In this document: one piece after another, positions 1 to 11,506 of the stretch
Numbering within the stretch: the first letter of the stretch is position 1
How the letters are laid out: the number at the start of each line of letters is the position of its first letter
Source of the DNA: Riptortus pedestris
Taxonomy: Eukaryota > Arthropoda > Insecta > Hemiptera > Alydidae
Direction of reading: 5' to 3'
Length of the DNA: 64,000 nt
NCBI GenBank assembly: GCA_019009955.1
Contig: CM032233.1
Span: 99,646,001-99,710,000, forward strand
The notes under the pieces: model-generated
Told to the model about the DNA's origin: nothing
The model's database searches: none
Seen by the model: only the letters and a program-made list of their open reading frames with translations
Position numbers and translations under genes: made by a program

Positions 1-60
1 ATAATTACAATATCAACAAAAAGTCCATAAAAATAAAAAAGAATCTTCAAAAAAAAAATA

Positions 61-496
61 AAGTCCGTCACGCAGGGGCAGCGTAAACTAAGCAGATTTC
101 CCACGTGAAGTTTTACAATAGAGAAATTTCACGAGAGCCGAGCCAGTGAAGGAAACGGCCGAACTAGCTTTTGGCGGGAAAGTAACTCTCATCCGTTAGG
201 CGCCCCGATTTAATAAAAATGCAAATACCTCGGTAAATATTCAAGATAGAGAAAAAATGTATATGACAATATTTATAGTACATTTAATTTGCAATAAGAT
301 TGGTTCTGTACAATTTTTCGATCCGACGTATAGTAACAGAGATATTTCGAATTTTCGAAAATCCTCCCCTTTAAATCCCCCTCCCACTGGTCCGATTTCA
401 GCCGTTAACGAACTTGATCTTTCTTTTTACATAAAACGACTAAATATCGAGTTTGGTAACGATTAAACAAAAATTGCGGCCGCTAGAGCGGCAACA

Positions 497-557
<61 letters not shown>

Positions 558-680
558 TTTTGAACGGACCTCATTTCCGTCTTCTACTAGGTAGGATCGA
601 TGGACATTTGAAGAAAAATTTCGAAAATTCCGTCATGAGTACAACCTCAATAGCTGTTTTCCCATAAGGGAAATCTGCTA
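61..680 (-). mobile_element. HINE-like repeat, short form, complete
   Basis: Runs from gtccgtcacgcagg to gggaaatctgcta on the + strand. Contains the subterminal arm TTCCCACGTG near 98, a C-rich tract, the AT-rich conserved blocks, a (TA)n core at about 500-551 and the damaged 5' palindrome (cccataaggg). The terminal hairpin has one change (gcaggggcagc). The element abuts the gypsy fragment that starts just after it. Confidence 0.85.
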
Positions 681-689
681 AAACGAACT

Positions 690-2111
690 AAAATAATCAA
701 TTATACAAACAATAAATATAAAGTCATAATGTTAGTTTTTGATGATTCTTGGATATAAATCAGGAAATGTTCAGGACTAGATGGAGTGATCAGCTGTCTT
801 CTCTATGTCTTCCTCAGCTATGTGGGATTTGGAAGTAGGCCCTCCTTAAATCTAGTTTGGTAAAATCTGCTTCTCATAGAGGTTGACGTTGAAATCTGCA
901 AAGCTCGGAACAGCGTAGCGATCGGGAATTGTGTTGGCATTGACCTGTCGATAATCGCCACAAGGTTGGATTTCGCTAGTCGATTCCAATTATGGCTGGC
1001 CCAGCTCCGGGAAGATGAACCGCCACACTATCTACCGCCGCAGGTCCAAATGGAGACGTCTGTCGCCACAGGTTGGGATGGGGGCCACATTTGCCACGTA
1101 CAGGAAGAGTTTGCTAGTTGGTGGTGTCTTCTTCACGGGAACGGGAAAACCGATACTGCCCAAGTTTGAAGGTCAACTTTGAATAGGTGGTGATGAGAAC
1201 TATAGCGACATGTTCCGCCTCTACCGTCGCTAAACTTAGTTTCCTTGATTTGTGAAAACGGCTGATCGTTTCCAGGCGCATGGTGGCGGGAACTTAGTTG
1301 CCTTATCGTGGAATCGTTTTTTTAGAAACATAGCTGCCGATCTCTGCTTTTACTCCGACAGCGTAGTGCTTGAGTCGGTGGTTTGTCCGAATGTCATCTG
1401 GTCTCCAGTGCAAGGACTCACTCGATGAGAGTCTCAAGGGTTTCTAGTAGCCGATCTTCTAGGTGATAGGGGCTGGAAGGCTTCAACGCTGCCACCTCAC
1501 AGACTCTAGGTTCGCTAACCTCCGCGATAGAGTCAGCGATGTTGTTGGTCTTTGTGAAGCATTGCGTTGGGCAATCCCTTCAGCCAAATAGATTTAACAA
1601 GCTCGTCCGTCACCATCGTGCCCCCGAGTTGTGGGAATTGACGCAGTGCGATGATCGGCGGTCTCCGAGAAGCTTATATTATACCGTAGGAGTTTTTTAC
1701 TCCATAAATTATCTGTATCCCGGAAGCTGTTAATAACCCTCAACTTAAGGGTCTCTTATGAGTTTTCATCAGGGGCGTTAAGGACCAGATCAATTACATC
1801 TCGTAAAACATCTCGATCCAGCTGCGAATTTACCAGGCATAATTTTTTTTCGGGAGTTACTGACGTAATATAACTTGAAGACTGTATAAGATTGACTGAC
1901 ACCGCAGAAAAAAATTGTCGGGGGCCACTTTAAAAAAAAATTGGCAGCTGGGTATTAATTGGTGTCGTAAAAGCGGCTTCCCAGGCTGGTGGTTGTGGGC
2001 TGGAGTCTTGATCTCATCATCCACTTCCGTGGTGAGTAAGCCCAATAAATTGCTTGATTGATATTTAAAATGGTGTACTCACTTGTAAATACGTTGAGAT
2101 CACGTCCGGCT
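690..2111 (-). pseudogene. Ty3/gypsy retrotransposon gag-protease-RT fragment
   Basis: Read on the minus strand, this is the internal region of a gypsy element lying after its 5' LTR, with several frameshifts and stops. Pieces that I recognise, in order: gag segment with LADSIAEVSEPRVCEV-type text (about 1540-1450); a zinc-knuckle-like stretch RFHDKATKFPPPCAWK (about 1320-1265), with one expected Cys replaced by Phe; a protease-like end ANVAPIPTCGDRRLHLDL (about 1100-1020); and a reverse transcriptase start GDYRQVNANTIPDRY followed by TKLDLRRAYFQIP (about 960-810). Gag packages RNA, protease matures the polyprotein and RT copies the RNA. The RT catalytic YxDD block, RNase H and integrase are absent, so the copy is dead. 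Its left edge meets a HINE. ORFs on the + strand here are shadows. Confidence 0.85.
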
Positions 2112-2440
2112 TCACCAATGATGAAGGCGTGTGAGATAATATTGAAGACCGTGATGACTTATAATTGCTATATTTAAACAAATAAAATACAAAAATGAAC
2201 AATAATGAACATAAGCGATAATCACGGCTGATCGACGAGACTCCTGTATTTACTGGAGACAAAGAACGCACTATATCATACCCGTGGTAAAACAACCTCA
2301 TTATTAGAACGCCGTAATGCGACTGTTCTTTCTTAACTTATTTTTTTTCGACTCCTTCTCTATAGTAAACATGGTACTCGCGAACACATGGCCGTTCAAA
2401 GACTTACTGCCAAGATTGTTTACTTCGTTCGCCAGTACCG
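2098..2440 (-). repeat. LTR (5') and primer-binding region of the left gypsy copy
   Basis: Matches the right-arm copy at 12392-12710 in inverted orientation. On the minus strand it ends ...cttcatca and is followed by TTGGTGAAGCCGGACGTGAT, the sort of text that follows insect gypsy 5' LTRs as a primer-binding region. The exact LTR start is uncertain; a candidate is TGTTGAGGCGCGGT near 2450. Confidence 0.6.
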
Positions 2441-2449
2441 CGCCTCAAC

Positions 2450-2800
2450 AAAATCAAATGGGACCTGTCTTGAAAAATAATTATTTTTGGCTAAACTTAT
2501 AGTGGATAAGTTGATTTACTTTATCTCCAAGAAGTGCTTTGAACCGCAAACCGAACTTAAGGGAACTCCTTAGAGACGATGAAGAAGACATAAAAAGGCT
2601 TTTTGCATTTTTATTTGAAACTAATTTGTTCCAAGAAATATAGATCCACCTACCGCTAATGACAATAGTAGATGCAGTATATTGTAATAAAATAAAATAA
2701 AAAAGTCATTATATCGTTTATTTGGTGAAAACCAGTTTTAGTTACAGTGCTTGTACATTATCCCTGGTGCATCATATGTTTATAGTGGGAAGAAATACTT
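2450..2800 (-). repeat. Repeat segment upstream of the left LTR
   Basis: Inverted match to 12061-12400. The part around ttatttttggctaaacttatagtgga recurs at 3395-3465 and, inverted, at 8940-9010, each time ending at gttgaggcgcggt, which marks a repeat boundary. No coding content recognised. Confidence 0.65.
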
Positions 2801-2929
2801 ACAGTACTTAATAATGGAAAGCTTACGGAGTAAACTACTTAAATTCTTTAAAATTATTGCTCCTGTTATAGCATGAAATATTTTTGTACGAAGTTGTACC
2901 AATATATCAAGAACAGTTGGAATATAATT

Positions 2930-3035
2930 TTAATGTTCTTCTTATTCTTAACTCAATATTTTCTTTCATATGTTATTCATAGTTTCTTAGCAAGGGTTAC
3001 CAATAATAATTTTTTTCATGTTGGATAAATGATAT
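2930..3035 (+). repeat. Fragment of the foldback repeat family
   Basis: Contains ttcttcttattcttaactcaatatt and agcaagggttaccaataat, matching the outer arm of the foldback elements at 19.1, 50.6 and 59.4 kb. Its inverted counterpart lies at 11270-11345. Confidence 0.6.
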
Positions 3036-3364
3036 ATGCATAAAAATGAGTAATAGGTAAAACATAAGCTGCCCCTACCTATATGTTGCTTATTAATGTA
3101 TAAAGCATCTTTAGAAAAAGGAAAGAAAAATAACTTATGAATACAATCACATCAACCATTCCATAACTATATTATGTAGTAATAATTGTTTATAACCTGA
3201 AATACGAAATACAGTAAATGAATGAAACCTTCATCAAATGTATGTAAGATAGGAAGGCTAACACTGGCTTTTTCACCTAGTTCTCAAGAACCATTTCATA
3301 GAACACTGAAGACCACCAATCACCTACAGACGACACAGAATTTAAATTGATTGAAATTGAAATA

Positions 3365-3535
3365 AACCGCGCCTCAACACACTCAAATTGGACATGTCTT
3401 GAAAAATAATTATTTTTGGCTAAACTTATAGTGGATAAAAGTTGATTTACTTTATCTCCATCTCATCTTCTGAAAGGATTTCTTGGTATTAGCCCGGTAG
3501 AACGGATCCCAACGAAGAAAACTTGAATATATGAA
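3365..3535 (+). repeat. Extra copy of the gttgaggcgcggt-bounded repeat
   Basis: Matches 8863-9052 in inverted orientation over its whole length, including tgaaaggatttcttggtatta and aacggatccc. It flanks the left arm of the inverted duplication. Confidence 0.65.
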
Positions 3536-4920
3536 TTAAAAAAATGTTTGCAAAAAAAAAATGTTGATTCATTATTGGTGTAATTTTAAAATAAACTTAA
3601 ATAAAACATTTTTTAAATTTGGATCATTCGGTGGAACGATAAATTCTGCCTCTTGCCTAACTAAAGAGGGCAGTGGTAGCTAGACGAAGAATTATGCAGA
3701 AGGTGTGTGAAGCATACTACGAGACTAGCTTACACTGACCAAGGCTCCGCAGGACGAATGTCTAATTCCTTCTCTATCTCGTCTTTTTCAATGAGGTCGA
3801 CATAATGCACTGAAGGAACTTTTGTTTTCTTTTTGATTCCCATTCATGCCAAGCCAACAGGTCTGAAAGGAATCGTGGTATTTTTTATGGAGATGATCAT
3901 ACCAAAAAAGGGCAACGTCCTTCCCACGCTTTTTTTCATGCATTCCGTACCCAAAATGGGACGACTAAAGCGGCGCCTCGTATTTCCATATTTGATATAC
4001 TATTTACAGCGCTCAATGAAACATTCGACACATGTTTTTTGATGGATTGACAATTAAGGGTCATATATCTCACGATTTTCTTTGTGATTTAAAAAGCGAG
4101 TTAATATATCACTAATTGTATTACATTCGTCATCTTCTTTTGATCCGAAAGCATATTTTGCAGCCATTGAGCCTTGTTATCAAGCTTATTTAAGTGATTA
4201 TTGTACAACAGAATTCGCAAAATATTTTTGGTTGATAAGTTTAATTCCGAAAAACACAATTTTTAATTTTTTGCAATGAAGTTGCTATCTCGGTTTACTA
4301 TACTTTTTTTTCTTTAATAGCCACCGCTAGGGTAGTTGATTTGGGTATTTAAAAGTTAGATTTGTCATGAATAATCTTTGAAAATTAAGACCTGTTTTGG
4401 AAGGTCCCAGACTCTCTGTGCAAGCAATAATATAATTTTATTCAATAAGGAAACCGTGTTCCATAAAGGAATACAAAACGAGAGTCGCACGAGGAAAGGA
4501 GTAGAGATAACAGACGGATGTATAGCCCTAGGGTAGTATTTCTAGCCATTTTTCCTAATATATTTATACGTCTAAAAGTTTATGGGCCTATTCCGAGATC
4601 ATTTTAAAATAAAATTATCACATTATCAACGATCCTAACAATTTTGTACATTATCAACGATCCTAACAATTTTGTACATTTATCACTTATATATGTGTAA
4701 ACGGTTCTAAAACCTTAAATTCTTTTATTTATTTATACGTTTTTTAAGTGACATGACAGCACCACCCTATGACTCATAATGTTCAAAATGCCTTAAAATT
4801 AATTAAATAGCCAATCTGTGAAATTTTGGTCAACCCCTAGATTTAGCAATAACTCAGGTATCAAGCCAGATATTCGTTTTCAATCTTCTTTCCCAGTTTA
4901 AACGGTTGAGAAGAAATTCA
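3536..4920. other. No recognisable gene
   Basis: AT-rich sequence with a short open frame at 3833-4042 that resembles nothing I know. A 28-bp unit starting attatcaacgatcc is duplicated in tandem at 4622-4677. A KEYKTR-like string near 4463 is considered and rejected as a Serrate exon. Confidence 0.6.
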
Positions 4921-4924
4921 TTCT

Positions 4925-5028
4925 CGTTTTATTTAGAAATAGAGAATATATGGTGAGGTGAGATCAGTACTGTGTCGTACCAGCAAGTGGGAAACCTGCT
5001 TAGTTTACGCAGGCCCTGCGTGACGGAC
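4925..5028 (+). mobile_element. HINE-like repeat, 3' fragment
   Basis: Ends gtgggaaacctgcttagtttacgcagg and gcgtgacggac followed by T6. The upstream text (gagaatatatggtgaggtgagatca) resembles the fragments at 17.1 and 61.6 kb, pointing to one variant subfamily. Confidence 0.75.
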
Positions 5029-5679
5029 TTTTTTAGTTACAAATCTTGCACAGGGTAGAGCCAATTTATGCCAGGAACGGTCTTGCTCACTTATAATTAA
5101 TTACGCGCTGCACCTAAATTGGCGTTCCAATCGTCCTTCAAGTCTGGGGTTCAGTTTGATTAATTGATAATTAATCTTGAAAAATCCACTTAAATATTTA
5201 GGATTATAACCTGCTAATTAAGTAAAAAGGGGGAAATTAACCACCGACAGTCTAAGGTGCAGGGTTTACACCAATAACATAAATGATAATCACTTCAATT
5301 TCTTCAGTCCGTTTAGGAATGCAATGCAAGGTAAGGGTTGCGTGGTTCTAATCATGCCAGCATATAAGTTCCTGGAATGAAAGGTCAGTTTTTTAAACGA
5401 TTATTTAAGGATATGTGGCTATTATTGGGGCATATGCTATTAGCAGCGAGGCATACTCAGCCTAGGTGTAATTAAGATCCCTAATAACAGTTCAGCATAG
5501 GGTAAACGAGTTCAAATTGTTACTCACCACTATCTCTAATGTGCCTCATGTACCTGAGGAAAAAGAACAAATTCACATTCTTCCTCTTTGGCAAAGAATA
5601 AGAGAAGTAATTTAATTCTACAGTAGGTTATGGGAGCGTTCAACTAATGCTTCATTTATCCAATTTGAAGGGGAAAAAA
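5029..5679. other. No recognisable gene
   Basis: AT-rich, no open frame of note and no repeat match noticed inside the window. Confidence 0.5.
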
Positions 5680-6552
5680 GTCCATCACCCAGGAGCTGCG
5701 TAAACTAAGCAGATTTCCCTTGAGCTGGAACGAAACACTAGTAGTGCCATACCACCAAATATTCTCCATTTTTAAGATCAAATTCGATGAGTAGATGTGG
5801 AGGTTTATTGTCGTTTAAAACAAGAATATAGTAATAACTCCCTTACCATTTTTGAGTTAAGAGAAACTGTATAAAACAATAATTGTAGAGCACCAATAGT
5901 TTAGCAAGATTGGTTTTATAACATTTTTCGATCCGACTCAAAAGAAAGGATATATTTGGATTTTTTAAACCGTCCCCCGTAACCCATCTGAATCCCCCCC
6001 CCCCTATTCCGAGTCCGATTTCAGAAATTAATTAATATGATATTTAGTGTTGAATGTAAGAATGGACTAAATATCTTTCATAAAATATTTAGTATATAAT
6101 CTTGAAATAAGGTGTTTCATGATATATTGGCTTATTATTGACGTGGGGCTTGTAGTGGTGGATTACTGAAGGTTGAAAATTAAAGAATGCGGATGGTTGA
6201 AGGTTCTCGGTTAATATTCGAGATAGAGAAAAGTTTATATTTTCAAAAAGAATGGTCTTATTTTCAATTTTTCGACCCGTCTCATAATAACCGAGATATT
6301 TCAAATTTTGCCCCCCCCCAGTCCAATTTTAGCCATTAACTAATATGATCATTAGTGTTGAACGATAAAGTAAAATATCTCGTATGGTTTAGATGAATGA
6401 ACATTTTTGAGTCAATGCCGTAAAATCTTAATGCATGATGTCTACACACTACATACTTGCACGTAACTCACATAAGAGACACTTAATGAAAAAATGTTTT
6501 ACATAAAACGCTTATATATTGAGTTTGGTCACGATAAGATAGAAATTGAGAC

Positions 6553-6604
<52 letters not shown>

Positions 6605-6719
6605 CATACAATTTTGGACGTACCTCATTTTCGTTATTTCCTCGGTAGGATCGATGGACATTTGAAGAATTTTTTGAAAATCCCATCAATAGCTGATTTC
6701 CCCTATGGAAAATCTGCTA
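5680..6719 (-). mobile_element. HINE-like repeat, long form
   Basis: About 1.04 kb. Starts gtccatcacccaggagctgcg and ends gaaaatctgctaa. Two diverged copies of the internal module (gatccgac..., C-rich tract, ccgatttcag, atatttagtgttgaa) occur at about 5930-6060 and 6270-6360 before the (TA)n core at 6556-6600. The palindrome arm is mutated (cccctatggaa). Confidence 0.8.
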
Positions 6720-7139
6720 AAAGATGATGTCCATAAAAAAAGTCTGGGGATCGCCTTAATGCTCAGAAGTTACCACACTACTCCAAAGAGTATGAATGTG
6801 TATTGCGAGTTGGAAAACAGCCAAAAGAACAATCGAAAGCGAGGAATTCGTACTTACAAGCCTGAGAAAAGGACGCAGCTTTGACTGACACCACACTCCT
6901 AAGCCTATTCTACGCGAGCTGCATACTCTTCAACCCTAAATGTACTGTAGTGCACCTACTAATAGACGGTCTTAAATTCAGATTAGGAATTCTACTGTGA
7001 TTCAAAGTAGTTTAGAAGATCCCGTTCCTATTATGAAGAGCCATCAAATTTCTAAACGTCACTATCTCGAAGCTTTATCTAAACATTGAATCAGTCATTG
7101 GCCTCATGCAGAAGAAGTTCTACAAAATAAATATATAAA
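6720..7139. other. No recognisable gene
   Basis: Mixed-composition sequence without an open frame or internal repeat that I could identify. Confidence 0.5.
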
Positions 7140-7229
7140 GTAGCATTTCCAAAAAGAATGGCCATGTGATATGTTTTTGAGTATAATAAATAATAAGAGG
7201 ACAACCTCAATAGCTGATTCTTCACAAGG
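7140..7229 (-). mobile_element. HINE-like repeat, end fragment
   Basis: Contains caaaaagaatggcc as in the long form and the terminal text acctcaatagctgatt, then stops inside the palindrome where the next copy begins at 7236. This suggests insertion of one HINE into the end of another. Confidence 0.55.
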
Positions 7230-7235
7230 AAAAAA

Positions 7236-8077
7236 GTCCGTCACGCAGGTATTACGGAGGTATTAAGAATTTTCGAAATTCTCACCCTTTAAACTCCCCT
7301 TTCCCTGGTCCGATTTCAGCCGGTAACAAACTTGATCTTTCTTTTTATATAAAACGATTATATATAAAGTTTGGTAAGGTAAGACAAACATTACGACCGC
7401 TAGAGCGGCAATAGACATATATATATATATATAAAATTGTAACCTCTGTCTGTATATTGATTTTTTTCGCGAAATTTCACGATAACTTTTCGTTTCACAT
7501 GTCATAGATACCATAACTGCATTTTGTTTCTTTCGTGTCTGTTTGTTTGTTACCTTTTCACGCATAACGGCTGAACCGAATTTTATGAAACTTGGTATGT
7601 ATATTACTACTAACCCAACTTAGACTTTAGGCTATGTTAATATTCTCTGAGGCAAGCAGAAGTGGGGGTTATAAGGGAGGTCTGAAATTAAAAATAGCGA
7701 TATTTCGTTTCCTATTGCATTTTCGGCAATTATGCACATAACCAAAGTTGTTTATTTTTTTATTTGGAGTAACTTTTCTTATATACACTTTTAATTACAA
7801 TTTTATTATTAAAAAATGCCAACAACGGGTATAAACCCTAAACATGTCAAAATATTGTGCAAAGTAAAGCCTTGCCAAAAAAATACCATCACCATTCAGC
7901 CTCAAATGAATTCCCGAGCGAAGCCGGGTATCTGAGCTAGTATATATATACAATTGAACGGACCTCATCTTCGTCATCTAGTAGGTAGGGTGGATGGATA
8001 TGAATATGAAGAAAAATTCCGAAACCGCGGCATGAGTACTACCTCAATAGCTGATTTCCCTTAAGGGAAATTTGCTA
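7236..8077 (-). mobile_element. HINE-like repeat interrupted by a Helitron
   Basis: Starts gtccgtcacgcagg, then lacks about 250 bp of the usual subterminal region. Ends with a clean palindrome ctgatttcccttaaggg and aaatttgcta. A Helitron lies inside the (TA)n core at about 7440-7940. The open frames listed for this area are all repeat-derived. Confidence 0.8.
7440..7940 (+). mobile_element. Non-autonomous canonical Helitron
   Basis: The 3' end has the hairpin CCCGAGCGAAGCCGGG, then TATCTGAGCTAG followed by T, which is the classic Helitron terminus (hairpin about 10-12 nt before CTRR, insertion before T). Near the left end, ctgtctgtatattga, and further in, cggctgaaccgaattttatgaaac, are also familiar from insect Helitron relatives. 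The exact 5' TC terminus is unsure. No Rep/helicase coding is present. It is nested in the TA core of a HINE. Confidence 0.72.
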
Positions 8078-8564
8078 AAAGGCTTCTGAAAGAAATATGT
8101 ACTTAATAAACTTATAATTTTTATTTTTGGCTGAAGTTATTAGAAACTGAAGCCGTTTTTGAGGAAGGTAAATGTATATTCAAACAGGTAGAAAATTTGT
8201 TAAACCTTATTTCATCATTACGAAGTTTGGTACGAAATGATTTCTTTCTGAATTTCACTGCAATTATTTATAGTGGACAATTTAATAATTCTAAACAGAG
8301 AGCTGATTGTGGGTTGCCTGGACAAATATAGTGGTCTTCAGAGAGAGATAAACTGCAGGGGGGTCGATGTCTGGCGAGAAGGGATTGGTTAAGAAGCATC
8401 ATATCCGAGGGGAGGTGGTCGAGGTAACCTTTTGAAAGACGGTGGTTAAGGATACTGCAGCGAGAGAGTGATTGAGAAGAAGGAAACAGATATAAAAAGT
8501 GTAAAGCGGGAGGGACCGGTTAGAGAGACGTGAAGGTCAACTGAGGGCAGACCAATATTTAGTC
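8078..8564. other. No recognisable gene
   Basis: Unlike its surroundings this is fairly G-rich on the + strand around 8335-8560 (many gag/gga runs). No coding frame or repeat match was recognised. Confidence 0.45.
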
Positions 8565-8862
8565 TTAAGAGGGGATCCAGCAGTCCCTGCCTTTAGCTCG
8601 TCCACAGCCCCCCCCCCCCCCCCGGTCCTTTCCTATTCTTAATAACGGAATGAATGAGAAAGAGGCATATGTAGTAAAATGCAAGCCAAGTTTGATTTGA
8701 ACATGGACACGGGGATTACGCTGCCGCGCCAAAAATATCAGTAATTCCTGATAGTGTGCCCGCAAGAAAACCTGTCTCATCAGTTCATCAGGTGTCGAAG
8801 TTGATAATCCGTCCCTATAAGCCTTACTAATATAATGTTAACGATAATAAATACAATTTAAA
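8565..8862 (+). repeat. Composite block unit R1, first copy
   Basis: Begins ggggatccagcagtccctgcc, has a C15-type tract and ends near aataaatacaatttaaatt. Partial or full copies recur at 9617-9803 and 10672-10957. On the minus strand a TGTTCGAATC-like box and a TGGCGCGGCAGC-like box occur in the copy at 9.6 kb, so a tRNA-related SINE origin is possible but unproven. Confidence 0.65.
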
Positions 8863-9052
8863 TTAATTCATATATTCAAGTTTTCTTCGTCGGGATCCGT
8901 TCTACCAGGCTAATGCCAAGAAATCCTTTCAGAAGATGAGATGGAAATAAAATAAATCAACTTTTATCCACTATAAGTTTAGCCAAAAATAATTATTTTT
9001 CAAGACATGTCCAATTTGAATGTGTTGAGGCGCGGTTTATTTCAATTTCAAT
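8863..9052 (-). repeat. gttgaggcgcggt-bounded repeat, inverted copy
   Basis: Inverted match to 3365-3535. Contains ccactataagtttagcc and ends at gttgaggcgcggtttatttc. Confidence 0.65.
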
Positions 9053-9059
9053 CAATTTA

Positions 9060-9235
9060 AATTCTCTCTCGTCTGTAGGTGATTGGTGGTCTTCAGTGTT
9101 CTATGAAATGGTTCTTGAGAACTAGGTGAAAAAGCCAGTGTTAGCCTTCGTATCTTACATATATTTGACGAAGGTTTCATTCATTTACTGTGTTTCGTAT
9201 TTCAGATTATAAACAATTATTACTATTTATTTATT
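9060..9235 (+). repeat. Composite block unit R2, first copy
   Basis: Contains gtctgtaggtgattggtgg and cattcatttactgtgtttcg. Copies at 9805-9965 and 10965-11105, and inverted at 3190-3345. Confidence 0.65.
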
Positions 9236-9614
9236 TATTTACAATTGCTTACAGGATTATTCCCATGCAATTGGGGTTCAGTTTATATAATTGTGTTAAT
9301 CTATATTAGTTGCTTTATGATACAACTATTGATTATATGTAATTTATAACAAATTCATGAATTTAAAAAATGTATACATATTTTCTTTTATTTAAAGCAA
9401 CCATAAAAAAAACAGAAAACGATATTAAAAATAATAAATGGAAAAAAAAATTCGCAGAACTTCTTTTTGGAAAATAAAAAAGTAAATAAAATTAAAAAAG
9501 AATGTCACATACAATTGCTTACAGGATTATTTCAATGCAATTGGGGTTCAGCTTATATAATTATGTTAATCTATATTAGTTGTTTTATGAAACAATTATT
9601 AATTATATCAAGTC
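9236..9614 (+). repeat. Composite block unit R3, one full and one partial copy
   Basis: acaattgcttacaggattat plus gcaattggggttcagc occur at about 9240 and again at 9512, and a third time at 9970. The units end in A-rich text with kmers such as aaacagaaaa and aaaaaattcgcagaacttc. Confidence 0.6.
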
Positions 9615-9616
9615 AT

Positions 9617-9803
9617 ATATAAAATGCAAGACAAGTTTGATTCGAACATGGACACGGGGATTAAGCTGCCGCGCCAAAAATATCAGTAATTCCTCGCCCG
9701 CAAGTAGACCTGTCTCATCAGTTCATCAGGTGCTGAAGTTGATAATCCGTCCCTATACGCGTTACTAATATAATGTTAGCGATAATAAATACAATTTAAA
9801 TTC
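9617..9803 (+). repeat. Composite block unit R1, second (5'-truncated) copy
   Basis: Starts within R1 at aatgcaagacaagtttgatt and runs to tacaatttaaatt. Confidence 0.65.
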
Positions 9804-9804
9804 T

Positions 9805-9965
9805 GTCTCATCTGTAGGTGATTGGAGGTCTTCAGTGTTGTATGTAATGGTTCTTGAGAACTAGTTGAAAAAAAACCAGTGTTAGCCTTCCTATCTTACC
9901 TTCATTTGACAAAGGTTTCCTTCATTTACTGTATTTCGTATTTCAGTTTATAAGCAATTATTACT
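9805..9965 (+). repeat. Composite block unit R2, second copy
   Basis: catctgtaggtgattggagg through atttcagtttataagcaatt, as in the first copy. Confidence 0.65.
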
Positions 9966-10230
9966 ATTTATTTATTTACAATTGCATACAGGATTATTCC
10001 CATGCAATTGGGGTTCAGCTTATATAATTGTGTTAATCTATATTACTTGATTTATGAAACAATTATTGATTATATGTAATTAATAACAAGTTTTTGAATT
10101 AAAAGTAAATATATAATTTCTTGGCTAAACGATAATAAAAATAAAATGATTTAAAGCAACCATAAAAAACAGAAAAAAATATTAAAAATAATAAATGCAG
10201 AAAAAAAAATTCGCAGAACTTCTTTTTTAA
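9966..10230 (+). repeat. Composite block unit R3, third copy
   Basis: Contains caattgcatacaggattat and ends with A-rich text and tcgcagaacttc. Confidence 0.6.
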
Positions 10231-10671
10231 AAATAAATAAATGAATTTATACCGAAAATGAATAAAGAAAACTTAACTTACAGAAAAAATATGAATCCTA
10301 AAAATGACCACAGAATTACTAAGACAGCTATATTAATCTAGCAAACGATTTAATAATTTAAAAAATCTATTTGACTCAATTTTATTTCTTTTTCGACAAG
10401 GAAGAATATTTTCTAGAAAACTTACAATTTTTCATTTGTACTTATTCAAGAATATTTTAAACTGAATAATTTTCAGGTATGAGAATCGCTTTGACAGATT
10501 TAAAAACGACACTTGCAAAGCTCGTAATGAATTTTGAAATAAAATCAGATGGTGAAGTAGCACTGACAAATCAAATACTTCTTAGGTCAGAAAACGGATC
10601 AAAAGTAAAATTGTCCCGGAGGAAGAACTTTAAATCATAAGCAACCAGGGCAGACCAATATTTAGTCTTAA
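10231..10671. other. No recognisable gene
   Basis: AT-rich spacer between R3 and R1 of the composite block; no repeat match noticed. Confidence 0.45.
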
Positions 10672-10957
10672 GAGGGGATCCAGCAGTCCCTGCCTTTAGC
10701 TCGTCCACATGCCCCCCTCCCCCTGGTCCTTTCCTATTCTTAATAACGGAAAGAATAATGAATGAAAAAGAGGCATCTGTAGTAACATGCAAGCCAAGTT
10801 TGGCTACATGTTTGGCTATATGGACACGGGGATTAAAAAATATCAGTAATTCCTCGCCCCCAAGAAAACCTGTCTCATCAGTTCATCAGGTGCTGAAGTT
10901 GATAATCCGTCTCTATAAGCCTTGGAATATAAAGTTAACGATAATAAATACAATTTA
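10672..10957 (+). repeat. Composite block unit R1, third copy
   Basis: ggggatccagcagtccctgcc through tacaatttaaattcc, with the segment around the tRNA-like box deleted. Confidence 0.65.
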
Positions 10958-11506
10958 AATTCCGTCTCGTCTGTAGGTGATTGGTGGTGCCAGTGTTGTA
11001 TGAAATGGTTCTTGAAAACTAGGTGAAAAAGCCAGTGTTAGCCGTCCTATCTTACATTCATTTAACGAAGATTTCATTCATTTACTGTATTTCAGGTTAT
11101 AAACAATTATTTCTACATAATATAGTTAAGACATGGTTGATGTGATTGTATTCATAAGTTATTTTTCTTTCCTTTTTCAAAAGATGCTTTATACATTAAT
11201 GAGCAACATATAGGTAGCCGCTACTAGCTTATGTTTTACCTATCACTCATTTTTATGCATATATCATTTATCCAACATGAAAAAAAAATATTGGTGACCC
11301 CTGCCATGAAACTATGAATAACATATGAAAATATTGGGTCAAGAATAAGAAGAACATTAAAATTATATTCCAACTGTTCCTAAGATATTTGTACAACTTC
11401 GTACAAAAATATTTCACTCTATAACAGGAACCATAATTTTAAAGAATTTAAATAGTTTACTCCGTGAGCTTCCATTATCAATTACTGTATTGTATATTTT
11501 CTTCCC

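Larger units (their letters stand above)
1258..3345 (+). repeat. Left arm of a large inverted duplication
   Basis: Corresponds, inverted, to 10955-13497. Shared landmarks: gag text, LTR, an AATAAT-rich segment, the piece gccattattaccaat-type foldback fragment, and the segment around caccaatcacctacaga. By eye it is highly similar with scattered substitutions and indels; the right arm carries an extra insertion of about 550 bp at 11507-12056. Confidence 0.8.

Noticed and set aside
4440..4500. CSIKEYKTRVARGKE string, which recalls the CLKEYQ part of the Serrate/Jagged MNNL exon.
   Set aside because: It stops after 15 codons, lacks the surrounding cysteines and splice sites, and upstream residues do not fit; chance resemblance.
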